Source of the DNA: Sorghum bicolor | Taxonomy: Eukaryota; Streptophyta; Magnoliopsida; Poales; Poaceae | Length of the DNA: 64,000 bases | Reading direction: 5' to 3' | Assembly (NCBI RefSeq): GCF_000003195.3 | Contig: NC_012876.2 | Coordinates: forward strand, 47,611,276 to 47,675,275 | Part shown: piece by piece, positions 46,105 to 58,282 of the stretch | Numbering within the stretch: position 1 is the stretch's first letter | Layout of the letters: every line of letters begins with the position of its first letter | Position numbers and translations under genes: made by a program | The notes under the pieces: model-generated | Database searches by the model: none | What the model was told of the DNA's origin: nothing | Seen by the model: the letters and a program-made list of their open reading frames with translations, nothing else

Positions 46105-47244
46105 CTACTGATACACTTCCACGTATCTATGCGGTGTGCGATCTGCGTGGAACATTGGGTTAATCATTTGGCCACTAACCTGGTGACCGCCGAGTTGCTG
46201 ACCACCAAGATGTTGACCACCGATCTGCTGACCACCAACCTGTTGGCCAAGATTCATCAGCTGATTGACCACCCCTTGGTTCTGGAATCCAGGGTAGATC
46301 TGGCCTTGTTGAAATCCTGTAACCTGATGATTCTCTTGGGGCATTTGTGGAAAGACTTGCTGCCCAAGCCATCCACTATTAGCATTCATCGGCATAGGTC
46401 CTACCGATGACTGGAAATTGGGCATCATCATTGAATTGACATACCCTGGCTGAGTCATAAACCTCTGTTGCATTGGCATTGAATCTACCGATGCATTAGG
46501 CATATGGAATATTGGAGCTTGAGAATTCCCAGTGTAAGGTCTGGCAGTAGTAGTTGTAGTGTACTGGGGACTCTGGTTCATCGGCATATTTGGAGGTGCC
46601 GATGCCGTAGGAGCCTTGCCTCTCATGTCAGCTGCCTGAGATGTGCAAGGTGTCCTCAACGAGTACTCCGAGGGCAAACCGAAACCACACCAATTAGGAG
46701 GAACAGATCCCGACATTGCCGATGCCAATAGATCTGTAGTAAGCTTGATCGACTCATCTGATGTTGATGGATTGGGCGGCATCGGCATGGATTGCGCATT
46801 AGAGACTCCTAGCGTGCTTGGAGGCGTAGTAGTTTCTGTGCCTGCAGCGGTCGTAGCAACCGATGGAGCCGTAACCACTGGCGATCCTAGCTGATGATAG
46901 GCAGGGCCCGCATAATTCGGTGGTAATTGACCTTCTTTGAAAGTTCTAGCCACGGCATTGAAAACCGTATTGGACAACACACCAGCTTGATTGATCAAGG
47001 CACGGTTAATAGCATTATCAACCATGTCTTGAAGTTTACCAGGATTAGCGTCGAAAGTAACCTACCGAGGCATCGGCAGTGCTTCCTTCTGGATTACTTT
47101 GCCGCTCCTATTGATACTGAAGGACCTCAAACATTGCTGCTTGTAGTCCTCGATGGCTTTCGCAATAGCTTGCTTCTGCTCATCCTTGAGATTGGCTTCC
47201 GTCACGGGGATGACGCTCTCCTGATCGAACTCGGTAGTCGACAT
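46105..47244 (-). pseudogene. E7 gag N-terminal part
   Basis: The frame starts at 47244 (MSTTEFDQESVIPVTEANLK), in phase with the later gag frames, with a TAG at 47062-47064 and another at 46105-46107. The product is low-complexity and rich in Pro, Gln, Met and Asn. Near 46155-46250 it has tandem GQQ/GGQQ/GGQH units from a 15-bp DNA repeat. Such N-terminal extensions are seen in some plant gypsy gag proteins; no specific role is assigned. Confidence 0.7.
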
Positions 47245-47266
47245 GTCGATCTTGATACTGATTCAG

Positions 47267-47284
47267 TGTCCCACTGGGCGTGCC
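47267..47284 (-). other. E7 primer binding site
   Basis: The minus strand reads TGGCACGCCCAGTGGGAC, a primer-site form known in plant Ty3/gypsy elements. It lies 8 bases inside the LTR at 47293. Confidence 0.8.
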
Positions 47285-47292
47285 AAAAGATG

Positions 47293-48010
47293 TGTTGATG
47301 CAAAAGCTGGATCTGCAAACACAAAGGGCTAATACCCGGTTTAAACGTTAAGGCGTGCCAGCCGATTTGACCTTACTATCGACAAAGGTGGTAACTCGAA
47401 TACTTTGGTCCTGACAACAGCGATGCGCCCGGATGTCACGGCCAAGAGGTATTCATGCGGAACTCGAGAATACGCCGATCTTAAGTCGACGAATTCCTAA
47501 CAACTCGTAATGAAAGGAAAAAGTATGACGAAGTCGTCAAAAAAAAGTAGATGCTGGAATATGAGTAAAAACTTGTGTTCGATTGATTGATTCTATCTTG
47601 ATTACAAGGCTCTAGGGTCTACATTTATACCCCGCTCAAAGAGCTACAATCAGACATGACTAGAACTCGAATTCCAAATTAAACAGAATCCGTATACAAA
47701 ATGATTTAAATTACTAAGGAAAACATAAAACTATCCTCCCGTGACATACTAGGACACCACCACAGGCCAATCGGCACCTTTAGGTTCTTCTTCTGAATCA
47801 TCGGCAGACTCCTCACCGTAGCCATCGGCACAGGTTAATGCTGACCATCGACATAAACACATCACCACCCATAGACTTAGTCACATTCAGCCGTCCCTTC
47901 ATCGGCAACCACCCTCATCGGCAATTCCCCTGTAGACCAGTTACTGTTGCCCTATCTTGTCGATCTACACTATGCCGATCCTGGGTACGTGTCCAAAAAC
48001 GGTGTCAACA
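47293..48010 (-). mobile_element. E7 5' LTR
   Basis: A 718-bp LTR, TGTTGATGCAAAAGC to GGTGTCAACA on the plus strand, so TGTTGACACC...GCATCAACA on the minus strand. A minus-strand TATAAAT lies at 47623-47629, the likely promoter. It is followed directly by satellite DNA. No partner LTR exists in the window, because the other end of E7 is missing. Confidence 0.85.
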
Positions 48011-51000
48011 CTCACATATAGTTTCATATAGTTTCTGTGAGATTCAAGATTTGGTGAGTATTGTTTACTTAAACTTTCTCAAATGGAAAAATGGTCTATA
48101 CAAAAAGTTTGGATCTTGTTGATCTCTAACAACTTGGTATTCAAATGTTTTTCATTTTAAGTAAATTAGTTTTTCATTTGACCAAGTTTGACCAAAACCC
48201 ATCTTTGATTTTAAACACATGTGCCTAGGATTGGCTAAAATTTATCGAAATGGAAAAATAGACAATATATCAAATGTAGATCTTGATGATCTCTAACAGC
48301 TTTGTATTCAATTTTTTTTTCATTTGAAGTCATCAAATGCGTCATTTGACCAAGTTTGAAGCACTCAATTTTGAAATTTGAAAGAATTCATAGCCACACA
48401 CTGGTTTTCGAAACCCTAGAGGGTCTCGACTGGATAAGTCATGAATACCAATATTTTTCCACTCATCAAGATCTACATTTAATATAGAGACCATTTTTGC
48501 ATTTGACAAAGTGTTGGGAAGGTGAAGTTGAAAATCCACAATTCTCACATATAGTTTCATATAGTTTATTTGAGATTCAAGATTTGGTGAGTATTGTTTG
48601 CTTAAACTTTCTCAAATGGAAATTTAGTTTGTCATTTGACAAAGTTTGACGAAAACCCGTCTTGCAAACCCTAGATGGTCCTACCTAGAAATGTCATGGA
48701 TACAAAGTTTGTTACACTCATCAAAATGTACATTTGTTATAATGGTCAACTTTTCATTTGGAAAAGTTTGAAGCACTCAATTTTGAATTTTGAAAGAACT
48801 CATAGACACGCACTGGTTTTCAAAACCCTAGAGGGTCTCCACTAGAAAAGTCATGAATACTAATGTAGTTCCACTCATCAAGATCTACATTTAATATAGA
48901 GACCATTTTTGCATTTGACAAAGTGTTGGGAAGGTGTAGTTGAAAATCCGCAATTCTCACATATAGTGTCATATAGTTTATGTGAGATTCAAGATTGGGT
49001 GAGTATTGTTTACTTAAACTTTCTGAAATGGAAAAATGGTCTATATAAAAAGTTTGGATCTTGATGATCTCTAGCAACTTGGTATTCAAATAATTTTCAT
49101 TTTAAGTAATTTAGTTTGTCCTTTGACCACATTTGACCAAAACACATCTTTGATTTTAAATACATGTGCCTAGGATTGGCTAATATTTATCCAAATGGAA
49201 AAATGGACAATGTATCGAATGTAGATCTTGATGATCTCTAACAGCTTTGTATTCAAAAACTTTTCATTTGAAGTCATCAAATGGGTCATTTGACCAAGCT
49301 TTAAGCACTAAATTTTGAATTTTGAAAGAATTCATAGCCACGCACCGGTTTTCAGAACCCTAGAGGGTCTCGACTGGAAAAGTCATGAATACCAATATTG
49401 TTCCACTCATCAAGATCTACATTTAATATAAAGACCATTTTTGCATTTGACAAAGTGTTAGGAAGGTTGAAAATCCTCAATTCTCACATATAGTTTCATA
49501 TAGTTTATGTGAGATTCAAGATTTGGTGAGTATTGTTTACGTAAACTTTCTGAAATGGAAAAATGGTCTATATAAAAAGTTTGGATCTTGATGATATCTA
49601 ACAACTTGGAATTCAATAGTTTGTTATTTGACCAAGTTTCACCAAAACACATCTTTGATTTTAAACACATGTGCCTAGGATTGGCTAAAATTTATCCAAA
49701 TGGAAAAATGGACAATATATCAAATGTAGATCTTGGTGATCTCTAACAGCTTTGTATTCAAAAAGTTTTTCATTTGAAGTCATGAAATGGGTCGTTTGAC
49801 CAAGTTTGAAGCACTCAATTTTGAATTTTGAAAGAATTCACAGCCACGCACTGGTTTTCGGAACCCTAGAGGTTCTCAACTGGAAAAGTCATGAATAACA
49901 ATACTGTTCCACTCATCAAGATCTACATTTAATATAGAGACCATTTTTGCATTTGACAAAGTGTTGGAAAGGTGAAGTTGAAAATCCACAATTCTCACAT
50001 ATAGTTTCATATAGTTTATTTGAGATTTAAGATTTGGTGAGTATTGTTTACTTAAACTTTCTCAAATGGAAAAATAGTCTATGTAAAAAGTTTGGATCTT
50101 GACGATCTCTAACAACTTGGTATTAAAATGTTTTTCATTTTAAGTAATTTAGTTTGTCATTTGAAAAAGTTTGACGAAAACCAGACTTGCAAACCCTAGA
50201 TGATCCTAGCTAGAAATGTCATGAATACAAAGTTTGTTACACTCATCAAAATGTACATTTGTTATAGTGGTCAACTTTTCATTTGGTAAAGTTTGAAGCA
50301 CTCAATTTTGAATTTTGAAAGAACTCATAGCCACGCACTAGTATTCAGAACCCTAAAGGGTCTCGACTGGAAAAGTCATGAGTACCAATATAGTTCCACT
50401 CATCAAGATCTACATTTAATATAGAGACCATTTCTGCATTTGAAAAAGTGTTGGGAAGGTGTAGTTGAAAATCCGCAATTCTCACATATAGTTTCATATA
50501 GTTTACGTGAGATTCAAGATTTGGTGAGTATTGTTTACTTAAACTTTCTGAAATGGAAAAATGGTCTATATAAAAAGTTTGGATCTTGATGATCTCTAAC
50601 AACTTGGTATTCAAATGTTTTTCATTTTAAGTAATTTAGTTTGTCATTTGACCAAGTTTGACCAAAACACATCTTTGATTTTAAACACATGTGCCTATGA
50701 TTGGCTAAAATTTATCCAAATGGAAAAATGGACAATATACCAAATGTAGATCTTGATGATCTCTAACAGCTTTGTATTCAAATTTTTTTTCATTTGAAGT
50801 CATCAAATGGGTCGTTTGACCAAGTTTGAAGCACTCAATTTTGAATTTTGAAAGAATTCATAGCCACACACTGGTTTTCGAAACCCTAGAATGTCTCGAC
50901 TGGAAAAGTCATGAATACCTATATTGTTCCACTCATCAAGATCTATATTTAATATAGAGACCATTTTTGCATTTGACAAAGTGTTGGGAAGGTGAAGTTG

Positions 51001-52574
51001 AAAATCCACAATTCTCACATATAGTTTCATGTAGTTTATTTAAGATTCAAGATTTGGTGAGTATTGTTTACTTTAAACTTTCTCAAATGGAAAAATGGTC
51101 TATATAAAAAGTTTGGATCTTGATGATCTCTAACAACTTGGTATTCAAATGTTTTTCATTTTAAGTAATTTAGTTTGTCATTAGAAAAAGTTTGACGAAA
51201 ACCCGTCTTGCAAACCCTAGATGGTCCTAGCTAGAAAAGTCATGAATACATAGTTAGTTACACTCATCCAAATCTACATTTGTTATAATGGTCAACTTTT
51301 CATTTGGAAAAGTTTGAAGCTCTCAATTTTGAATTTTGAAAGAATTCATAGCCACGCACCGGTTTTCGGAACCCTAGAGGGTCTCGACTCGAAAAGTCAT
51401 GAATACCAATATAGTTCACTCATCAAGATCTACATTTAATATAGAGACCATTTCTGCATTTGAAAAAGTGTTCGGAAGGTGTAGTTGAAAATCCACAATT
51501 CTCACATATAGTTTCATATAGTTTTTGTGAGATTCAAGATTTGGTGAGTATTGTTTACTTAAACTTTTTGAGATGGAAAAATGGTCTATATAAAAAGTTT
51601 GGATCTTGATGATCTCTAACAACTTGGTATTCAAATGTTTTTCATTTTAAGTAATTTAGTTTGTCATTTGACCAAGTTTGACCAAAACACATCTTTGATT
51701 TTAAACACATGTGCCTATGATTGGCTAAAATTTATCCAAATGGAAAAATGGACAATATACCAAATGTAGATCTTGATGATCTCTAACAGCTTTGTATTCA
51801 AATTTTTTTTCATTTGAAGTCATCAAATGGGTCATTTGACCAAGTTTGAAGCACTCAATTTTGAATTTTGAAAGAATTCATAGCCACACACTAGTTTTCG
51901 GAACCCTAGAGGTTCTCGACTAAAAAAGTCATGAATACCAATATTGTTCCACTCATCAAGATATACATTTAATATAGAGACAATTTTTGCATTTGACAAA
52001 GTGTTGGGAAGGTGAAGTTGAAAATCCACAATTCTCACATATAGTTTCATATAGTTTATTTAAGATTCAAGATTTGGTGAGTATTGTTTACTTAAACTTT
52101 CTCAAATGGAAAAATGGTCCATATAAAAAGTTTGGATCTTGACGATCTCTAACAACTTGGTATTAAAATGTTTTTCATTTTAAGTAATTTAGTTTGTCAT
52201 TTGAAAAAGTTTGACGAAAACCAATCTTGCAAACCCTAGATGGTCCTAGCTAGAAATGTCATGAATACAAAGTTTGTTACACTCATCAAAATGTACATTT
52301 GTTATAATGGTCAACTTATCATTTGGAAAAGTTTGAAGCACTCAATTTTGAATTTTGAAAGAACTCACAGCCACACACTGGTTTTCAGAACCCTAAAGGG
52401 TCTCGACTGGAAAAGTCATGAATACCAATATAGTTCCACTCATCAGGATCTACATTTAATATCGAGACCATTTTGGATTTGACAAAGTGTTGGGAAGGTG
52501 TAGTTGAAAATCCGCAATTCTCACATATAGTTTCATATAGTTTATGTGAGATTCAAGATTTGGTGAGTATTGTT
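48011..52574. repeat. Satellite array, block 3, with alternating units
   Basis: This block has the same orientation as blocks 1 and 2 but is out of phase with block 2 across E7. Unit starts are at 48342, 48754, 49286, 49792, 50279, 50812, 51300, 51832 and 52319. From 49792 the periods alternate 487, 533, 488, 532 and 487 bp, so a super-unit of about 1020 bp repeats. The 487-bp units contain CAAACCCTAGATG-TCCTAGCTAGAAA-type sequence in place of the normal third part. The block is ended by the insertion of E5 at 52575. No gene is supported. Confidence 0.93.
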
Positions 52575-55500
52575 TGTCACGGAACCGTCCAAATTATAAG
52601 AGCACAAGTACAAAAAAAACAATCACCGAAGTGATCAATTTATCATACTTGAGCCCATATAACTCCGGTAGTCCAACAAAATCACGAGGGATTTCAAACC
52701 AACCAACATACAAGCCAAGATCGTAGTGATTCAACATAACAAGTCACACGTTACATACATTTCGCAAGTAGTTCAAATAGTATCGGAGTTCGATAAGGTT
52801 ATTACAACTCAAGTTTACAAATAGCGGAAGCAAAGTAATTTGAAACCAATATCACTTTTATTTCAAATACATGCCAGTACCATGGTCCATTCCAACAAAA
52901 GCATCATAGATGAGGTAAGTAGGAAGGATCATGCCCATGATCTTACTCCTTCCATATAGCAGGAGTCATCCAAATCTTGCAGTAGCTATGATACATCACA
53001 ACCTGCAACAAGTGGGAATAAACCTTGAGTACGAGAATGTACTCAGCTAGACTTACCCGTCATAAACCAGAAATAAATGACACCAAGGAGTATGCAAGGC
53101 TGATATATAAGTGGAGCTTGTTGGACAACATTTTGCATAAAAAGCTTAAGTATAAATAGTTAAACCTTTCTTATTTAGCATCCATTTAATTCTCATTAAC
53201 CTATTAACTAGATTAGCACCTGTACTAAGCAATCACTTGATTAATATCAATCAATAATAACCATATCAGGTTTATTAAGGCCGTGATCATCATCATCATC
53301 ATAGAACCATTAAGTTATTTAGTGAATGCTACGTTTGCCGCTGCTCTGTCAAGTTCTCACTATCCGGGAGAGACGGCGATTCGAATCGATTCCTATCCAG
53401 CTGGAGGGTTATTCCTAACACTCACCCATGCTTCCCCCGTCGGAGAGCAAGTGGGTCACCTTTGGTACGACTCAGGAATCGCAGCTCCGATCAGCGCCGC
53501 ACTCCCAGGGCTACCACTCTGCCAGGGAGGTCAGGAATTTTAACTCACCTGCCTTTGGGCTTACGCCAATGGTCCCCCGCACACCGCACTTCCTCCGGTA
53601 GTGCGCACTTTATACTTGCCGGTCTTCCGGCCTGAGTCATACTACTCGGCTTCGCGGTCGGAACGAGTTATCCGGCCAACTAAGTGTTAGGCATGCGTTC
53701 AACATGACAAGAGGACGTACAACGATCGGTCCTTAATTGACACAGACGGGGATAGATCCACACCCAAGACCTCCATGCCTTGTTGTTTCACTATCATCAT
53801 CCCGCCCGGTCTCCTTTCATATTATTAACACATGGTTCTTTTCCACGATAGCAAATATAGCCAACCGTGATCTGGAATCCACCTATATCCTGCAGGTGAC
53901 AGGAAATCACCTGGCTTCTACCGAGCTAAGCATGGCTAAGCAGAGACGTGATCCTAACTAATTAGGATTCAGGTTATATATATACTGGACAAGGAAGGGT
54001 ATATATATGCAGCAAGGGTTTCATCCAACTCCTATACTTAATGCAACAATACATATATAACAAATATATACTCATTCACTTTCAAAAAGTAGGAAGCTTA
54101 TAATGCTCCGGGGCTTGCCTGGAATGTGACTCCGAGTCAAATTAGTTAGCTTGCTCCGTCTTGGTGACATCTAAGATCATAACACTTGCTTAATCAATCC
54201 ATCTTCACGATGATCCACCATCACGTCCTTCACGTGGCTCATCTAGCGTACCTAGATGACATGCAAGATGCAAGTGCATGAACACATGTTTCATAGGATC
54301 ACATAACACTAATTAACACCACCAAGACATGAGTCACTTAAAACCACACACAATGTAAGTTAATCAAGCATTCATGTATTTTTAGCAATTCTGGACATAC
54401 ACGCAACAGTTGAGTAAATAAATCATAACCAGAGTTCTACAGATCCAAAAATTCATGCAACAAGATATTATGGAAATCTTATAAAATTGTATACAATTCA
54501 TATTTAATCATCTTAGCATGATTAGTAAGTTAACTAAGTCAAACATGCATATTTACAGAATCTGGTCCAGGAATTCCAGAGAACAAGCATTTTGACAGAT
54601 AAACTTAATACCCTTATAACTCACAAACCATTTGTCCAAATGATATGAAACTCTAACAAAAGCTAGATGAAAGAGTTATCTACAACTTTTGTATAGACAA
54701 GTTTCACAGCAAACATAATTTATACTATGGAATTAGTTGCACCATTAAAACTGCTCATGTTGTCCCCAAACAGTAGGGTACAAATAAAGACAGAAAACTG
54801 ATAGGCACTTCAAGCAAGCATAACTGGAGTTACACAACTCCACAAGACATGCAAGAAGACATTCTGAAAAGCTTAATAAATTATCTATATTTCATCTTTA
54901 GACATCAAAACATGATTCTCAACTTAAGCTGCTCGAATTTATAAAGTTCCAGAATCTGTCTCTCACAAACAGAGAGCAGTCATTTCTGAAATCAAACTTT
55001 GAACAGACATAACTCACAAACCACAAGGCCAAATACTACCAAATTTTAACAGCAGCTAGATAGGTGAACTATCTACAACTTTGCTATAAACAAGATTCCC
55101 AGAAAACACCATTTACATATTGTAATCCAAACAGTTCCACAAACTGTCCAGAAACAACAATTGCAAACAATTAATTATTAACTTATGTTTCAAACATGCA
55201 TTTGAGCAAAACCATTGTTACCAACAGTTTACACATAGTTAAAGAACACCAGAAAACATAGTGGTCACAACCAAATAAATTTATTTAATGCATTTCTTAA
55301 TTTATTTGGATAATAAGGTGAATTAAAGAACATATAACAAAAGTGCTCAATAAATTCCACCAAAATTACAGTAGCCTCTACATACTATAAATACACTATT
55401 ATACAAATTTCATTGTATTTTAACAAACATAGCAGTCTCTATGGAAAACACAAATTGCTATTGCAATTAACCATGTGAGAGCAAGATAAATCTAAAACTC

Positions 55501-58245
55501 ACATTTTCTTCAAACACATGACCATAATATATATCAACATGATACAACAATATCACAGAATTGTACTGAAACACCATTTTCCATTTTTAGATTTTATTTA
55601 TAATTATAAAACATTTATCAAGATCCATAAAGACATCTCTGTCCAAAATATGGACAGAATCTATCATGTCACATTAAATAGCCATAACTTGAGTTTCATA
55701 AGTCCATAAATTATGGTTATGTACTTTCTAGAAAGCTTACTAAATTATGAACAACTTTGTTATAAACATCTAGAGCTAAATCTACAACTAACAAGGTCTT
55801 ACATAACAAACAATGCATCCATGTCTGGGTTTAGACAGAAATTGAAACAGTAATTTAAACCACTATAACTAGACATATGCTTAACCAAAAATTATGCTAT
55901 TTAGCTTGATGGAAAGATTATGAAATGTACTACAACTCATATATTTTCATCCAGGCATGATTCACAACCAAACTGAGTCAAACAATATAAACATGCAGAT
56001 CCACTCAGAATAGGAGCAAAGCAACACAGGGAATTTGTTATGTTTATAACTGTTAATCTGTCATTCCTAAATTCATGCAAATTTTACCAGACATGAAACA
56101 TCATATGAGAAGCGTGTCACAATATTTTCACATTTATTTGAGCAATAATACAGTGGTTATGAAAAAGACAAATATAATAAGCAATTAAAACCGAACTGCA
56201 TAAATCTATTTTTACTGCTAAAACTGCAAACTGAACCATGTCATATTATAGATCTACTGCATAGAGAATTTCACAAGGATTCCAAAAAGTCTACATTTGC
56301 TATTTTACGACTTTTCTACGAACTTCTATGCATTTCCAAAGTTTAACCACGAAATCTGCAAAAACAAAGGAAAAGGAAAACAGATCTTTCACCGGGGACC
56401 CTGGAGTTTCAAAGAATCACGCACAGCCCACAAACACTATTCATCTGAGTCTTGGCTTCGCATCTGGAACCCTGGGTTGTTTCTTATTCCAACACGAGGT
56501 CCTTTTCCTTTCTCTGCTCGAACAGAGGACTGAGGGGAGGTCACGTCGGCGGCAAGGGAGTGCTGGGGAAGTACTGGGAGATCACCGCGCACCCATTGGT
56601 CGCCTTGCCTTGCTCCATTGTCGCTCGAGGCTAGCCGGCCATGCAAACAGCAAGCAGCAGCGGTGGCGGCTCCGGTGATGGTGCTCTCTGGCGATGAACG
56701 AGGCTAATGCAGGGGCGTCATATGAGCACCGGAAGGAGGAAAAGGTGATGTTGCTCTTGATTTGGGCGGGAAGTGGTAGCAGTAGACAGCAGAAAGTTTC
56801 ACTTGCCGGCCATGGAGCTCCGCTTCCTGTCCATGGCGGACAGAGGGAGAGAGTGGAGGGGGAAGAAGGCGAGTGGAGGATGGGAGAGCGTTGAGGGAGT
56901 GGAGGAGGACGGAGGGGCGGCTCTGGTGCTCCTCCACATTCACAGACCGAGTAAAAGCCGAGATGGAGGTGGCAGCAATGGAGGTGGGTGCTCTCTGCAT
57001 GGTGGCCACGTTCCAGACACGCGTCACCCTTTGAAGCATAAACGCGAACACCTGGCGGGTGACCGTGTGGCCGAAGTGGGAAGCCGATTTGGGCCGGATC
57101 TGGACCGAATTTGGACATGGACCAGAAACGAAGTTTTCTCTACTCTTGACACTCTCCAACTTTGATTAAGGTGCCATGGTCATTAGAGTTGTAGATTAGA
57201 AGATAATTTGATGCCAACCTTTGAGTGTCAATGAATTGATAAAGATTAGCAAAACTCAAAATTGATGACCAAAACGAAGTCAAAATGGTGTCATCTTTTG
57301 GTATGCTCTAGCCCACAATATGTACTCCAACTTTTATTTTGGGACCCAAGCAAGTTGTTCATAAGAATTAGGAGAACGCGGGATGCCAACATGACGAACT
57401 GAAATTCCACACTTAGAAATCCGAAATGCTGGAATTTACAGCAGATTCGAACTTGTGCCTATTATTTGACAGGATTAGAAGATGATTCAGACTTGGGCAC
57501 TTTAACAAAGTTTGTAGCATAAAAACTATACTACAACTTTTATTAAAGGACCTTGTACTGTTTCTGCCTGGTTGGTAAGATACAAAGCTCCCAACTAGGA
57601 TACCCGAAACTGAGCACCTTGAGGACTTAGCCAAAATTTCTGGGGTTCCAAAACAGCACTGCATTGAATCTTGTGAGCTCAATTTGACTAGGATAGGTAC
57701 CAAACTAGCTCTTGACCATTAAATAAAGTTTGTTCTACAGAAGCAAAACTATAACTTTTATTTAAGGTCAAACCTCATAACTGGTACCAAAGTCAAACTT
57801 TCACTTTGGTCAAAGTATCAACTTGATAAAGCTCAAACTAGGATTTTAGAGCAAATAAAGCATTTTCTTGGCACAAGCCCAATATGAACCCTTCATGACC
57901 TTTGTTGTAGAGCTCATTTAGAATCACTTGGTCAAGATTGCAAGGTTAGGTTAGTAACCCAAGGTTCCGTTCACTGAATAAGGTCATTCCAACAATCATG
58001 TAACTTCTCCTTTCATTTGACCTTTTGAATGCAAACTTCACGAAACTTTTTGTGTGATCAACCTAGGTAGAGATGGAGATGATACACATGAAAGAAGCAC
58101 CATCAACACCCACAAGCTCTATTATGGAGGATCATCAAGCATTCACTTGTCACAACATCAAAGTATGTTTCATACTATCATATATGAACAATTGATGCTT
58201 ATGCTCATGAAATGTGAGTGCCAAAATAACACCTGGGGTGTTACA
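52575..58245 (-). mobile_element. E5 left (3') LTR, 5.7 kb
   Basis: A very long LTR of 5671 bp, TGTCACGGAACCGTCC to GGGGTGTTACA, followed by a minus-strand polypurine tract. The first ~1.88 kb matches the start of the right LTR (62119-64000) with about 15 substitutions and 2 indels. It aligns with the E2 LTR at lower identity. Bases 54400-56100 hold degenerate ~180-bp repeats. Bases 56400-57130 are GC-rich with open frames on both strands but no recognisable domain. Bases 57170-57800 repeat ACAACTTTTATT-like motifs. No gene is called. Confidence 0.9.
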
Positions 58246-58282
58246 GCCTTCCCCCCTTAAAAAGAATCTCGTCCCGAGATTC
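58246..58282 (-). other. E5 polypurine tract and adjacent hairpin
   Basis: GCCTTCCCCCCTTAA at 58246-58260 touches the LTR. The perfect stem GAATCTCG (58264-58271) and CGAGATTC (58275-58282) with a 3-base loop follows, identical to E2. Confidence 0.82.

Noticed and set aside
38545..52574. A CRISPR-like or regularly spaced repeat array
   Set aside because: Units are 487-532 bp and contiguous with no unique spacers. This is a eukaryotic satellite.
52570..52574. TTGTT as the E5 target duplication
   Set aside because: The right end of E5 is outside the window, so the second copy cannot be checked.
56582..57165. Overlapping frames of 130-178 codons on both strands in the E5 LTR
   Set aside because: They lie in a GC-rich part of an LTR, show no motif, and E2 lacks most of this segment.
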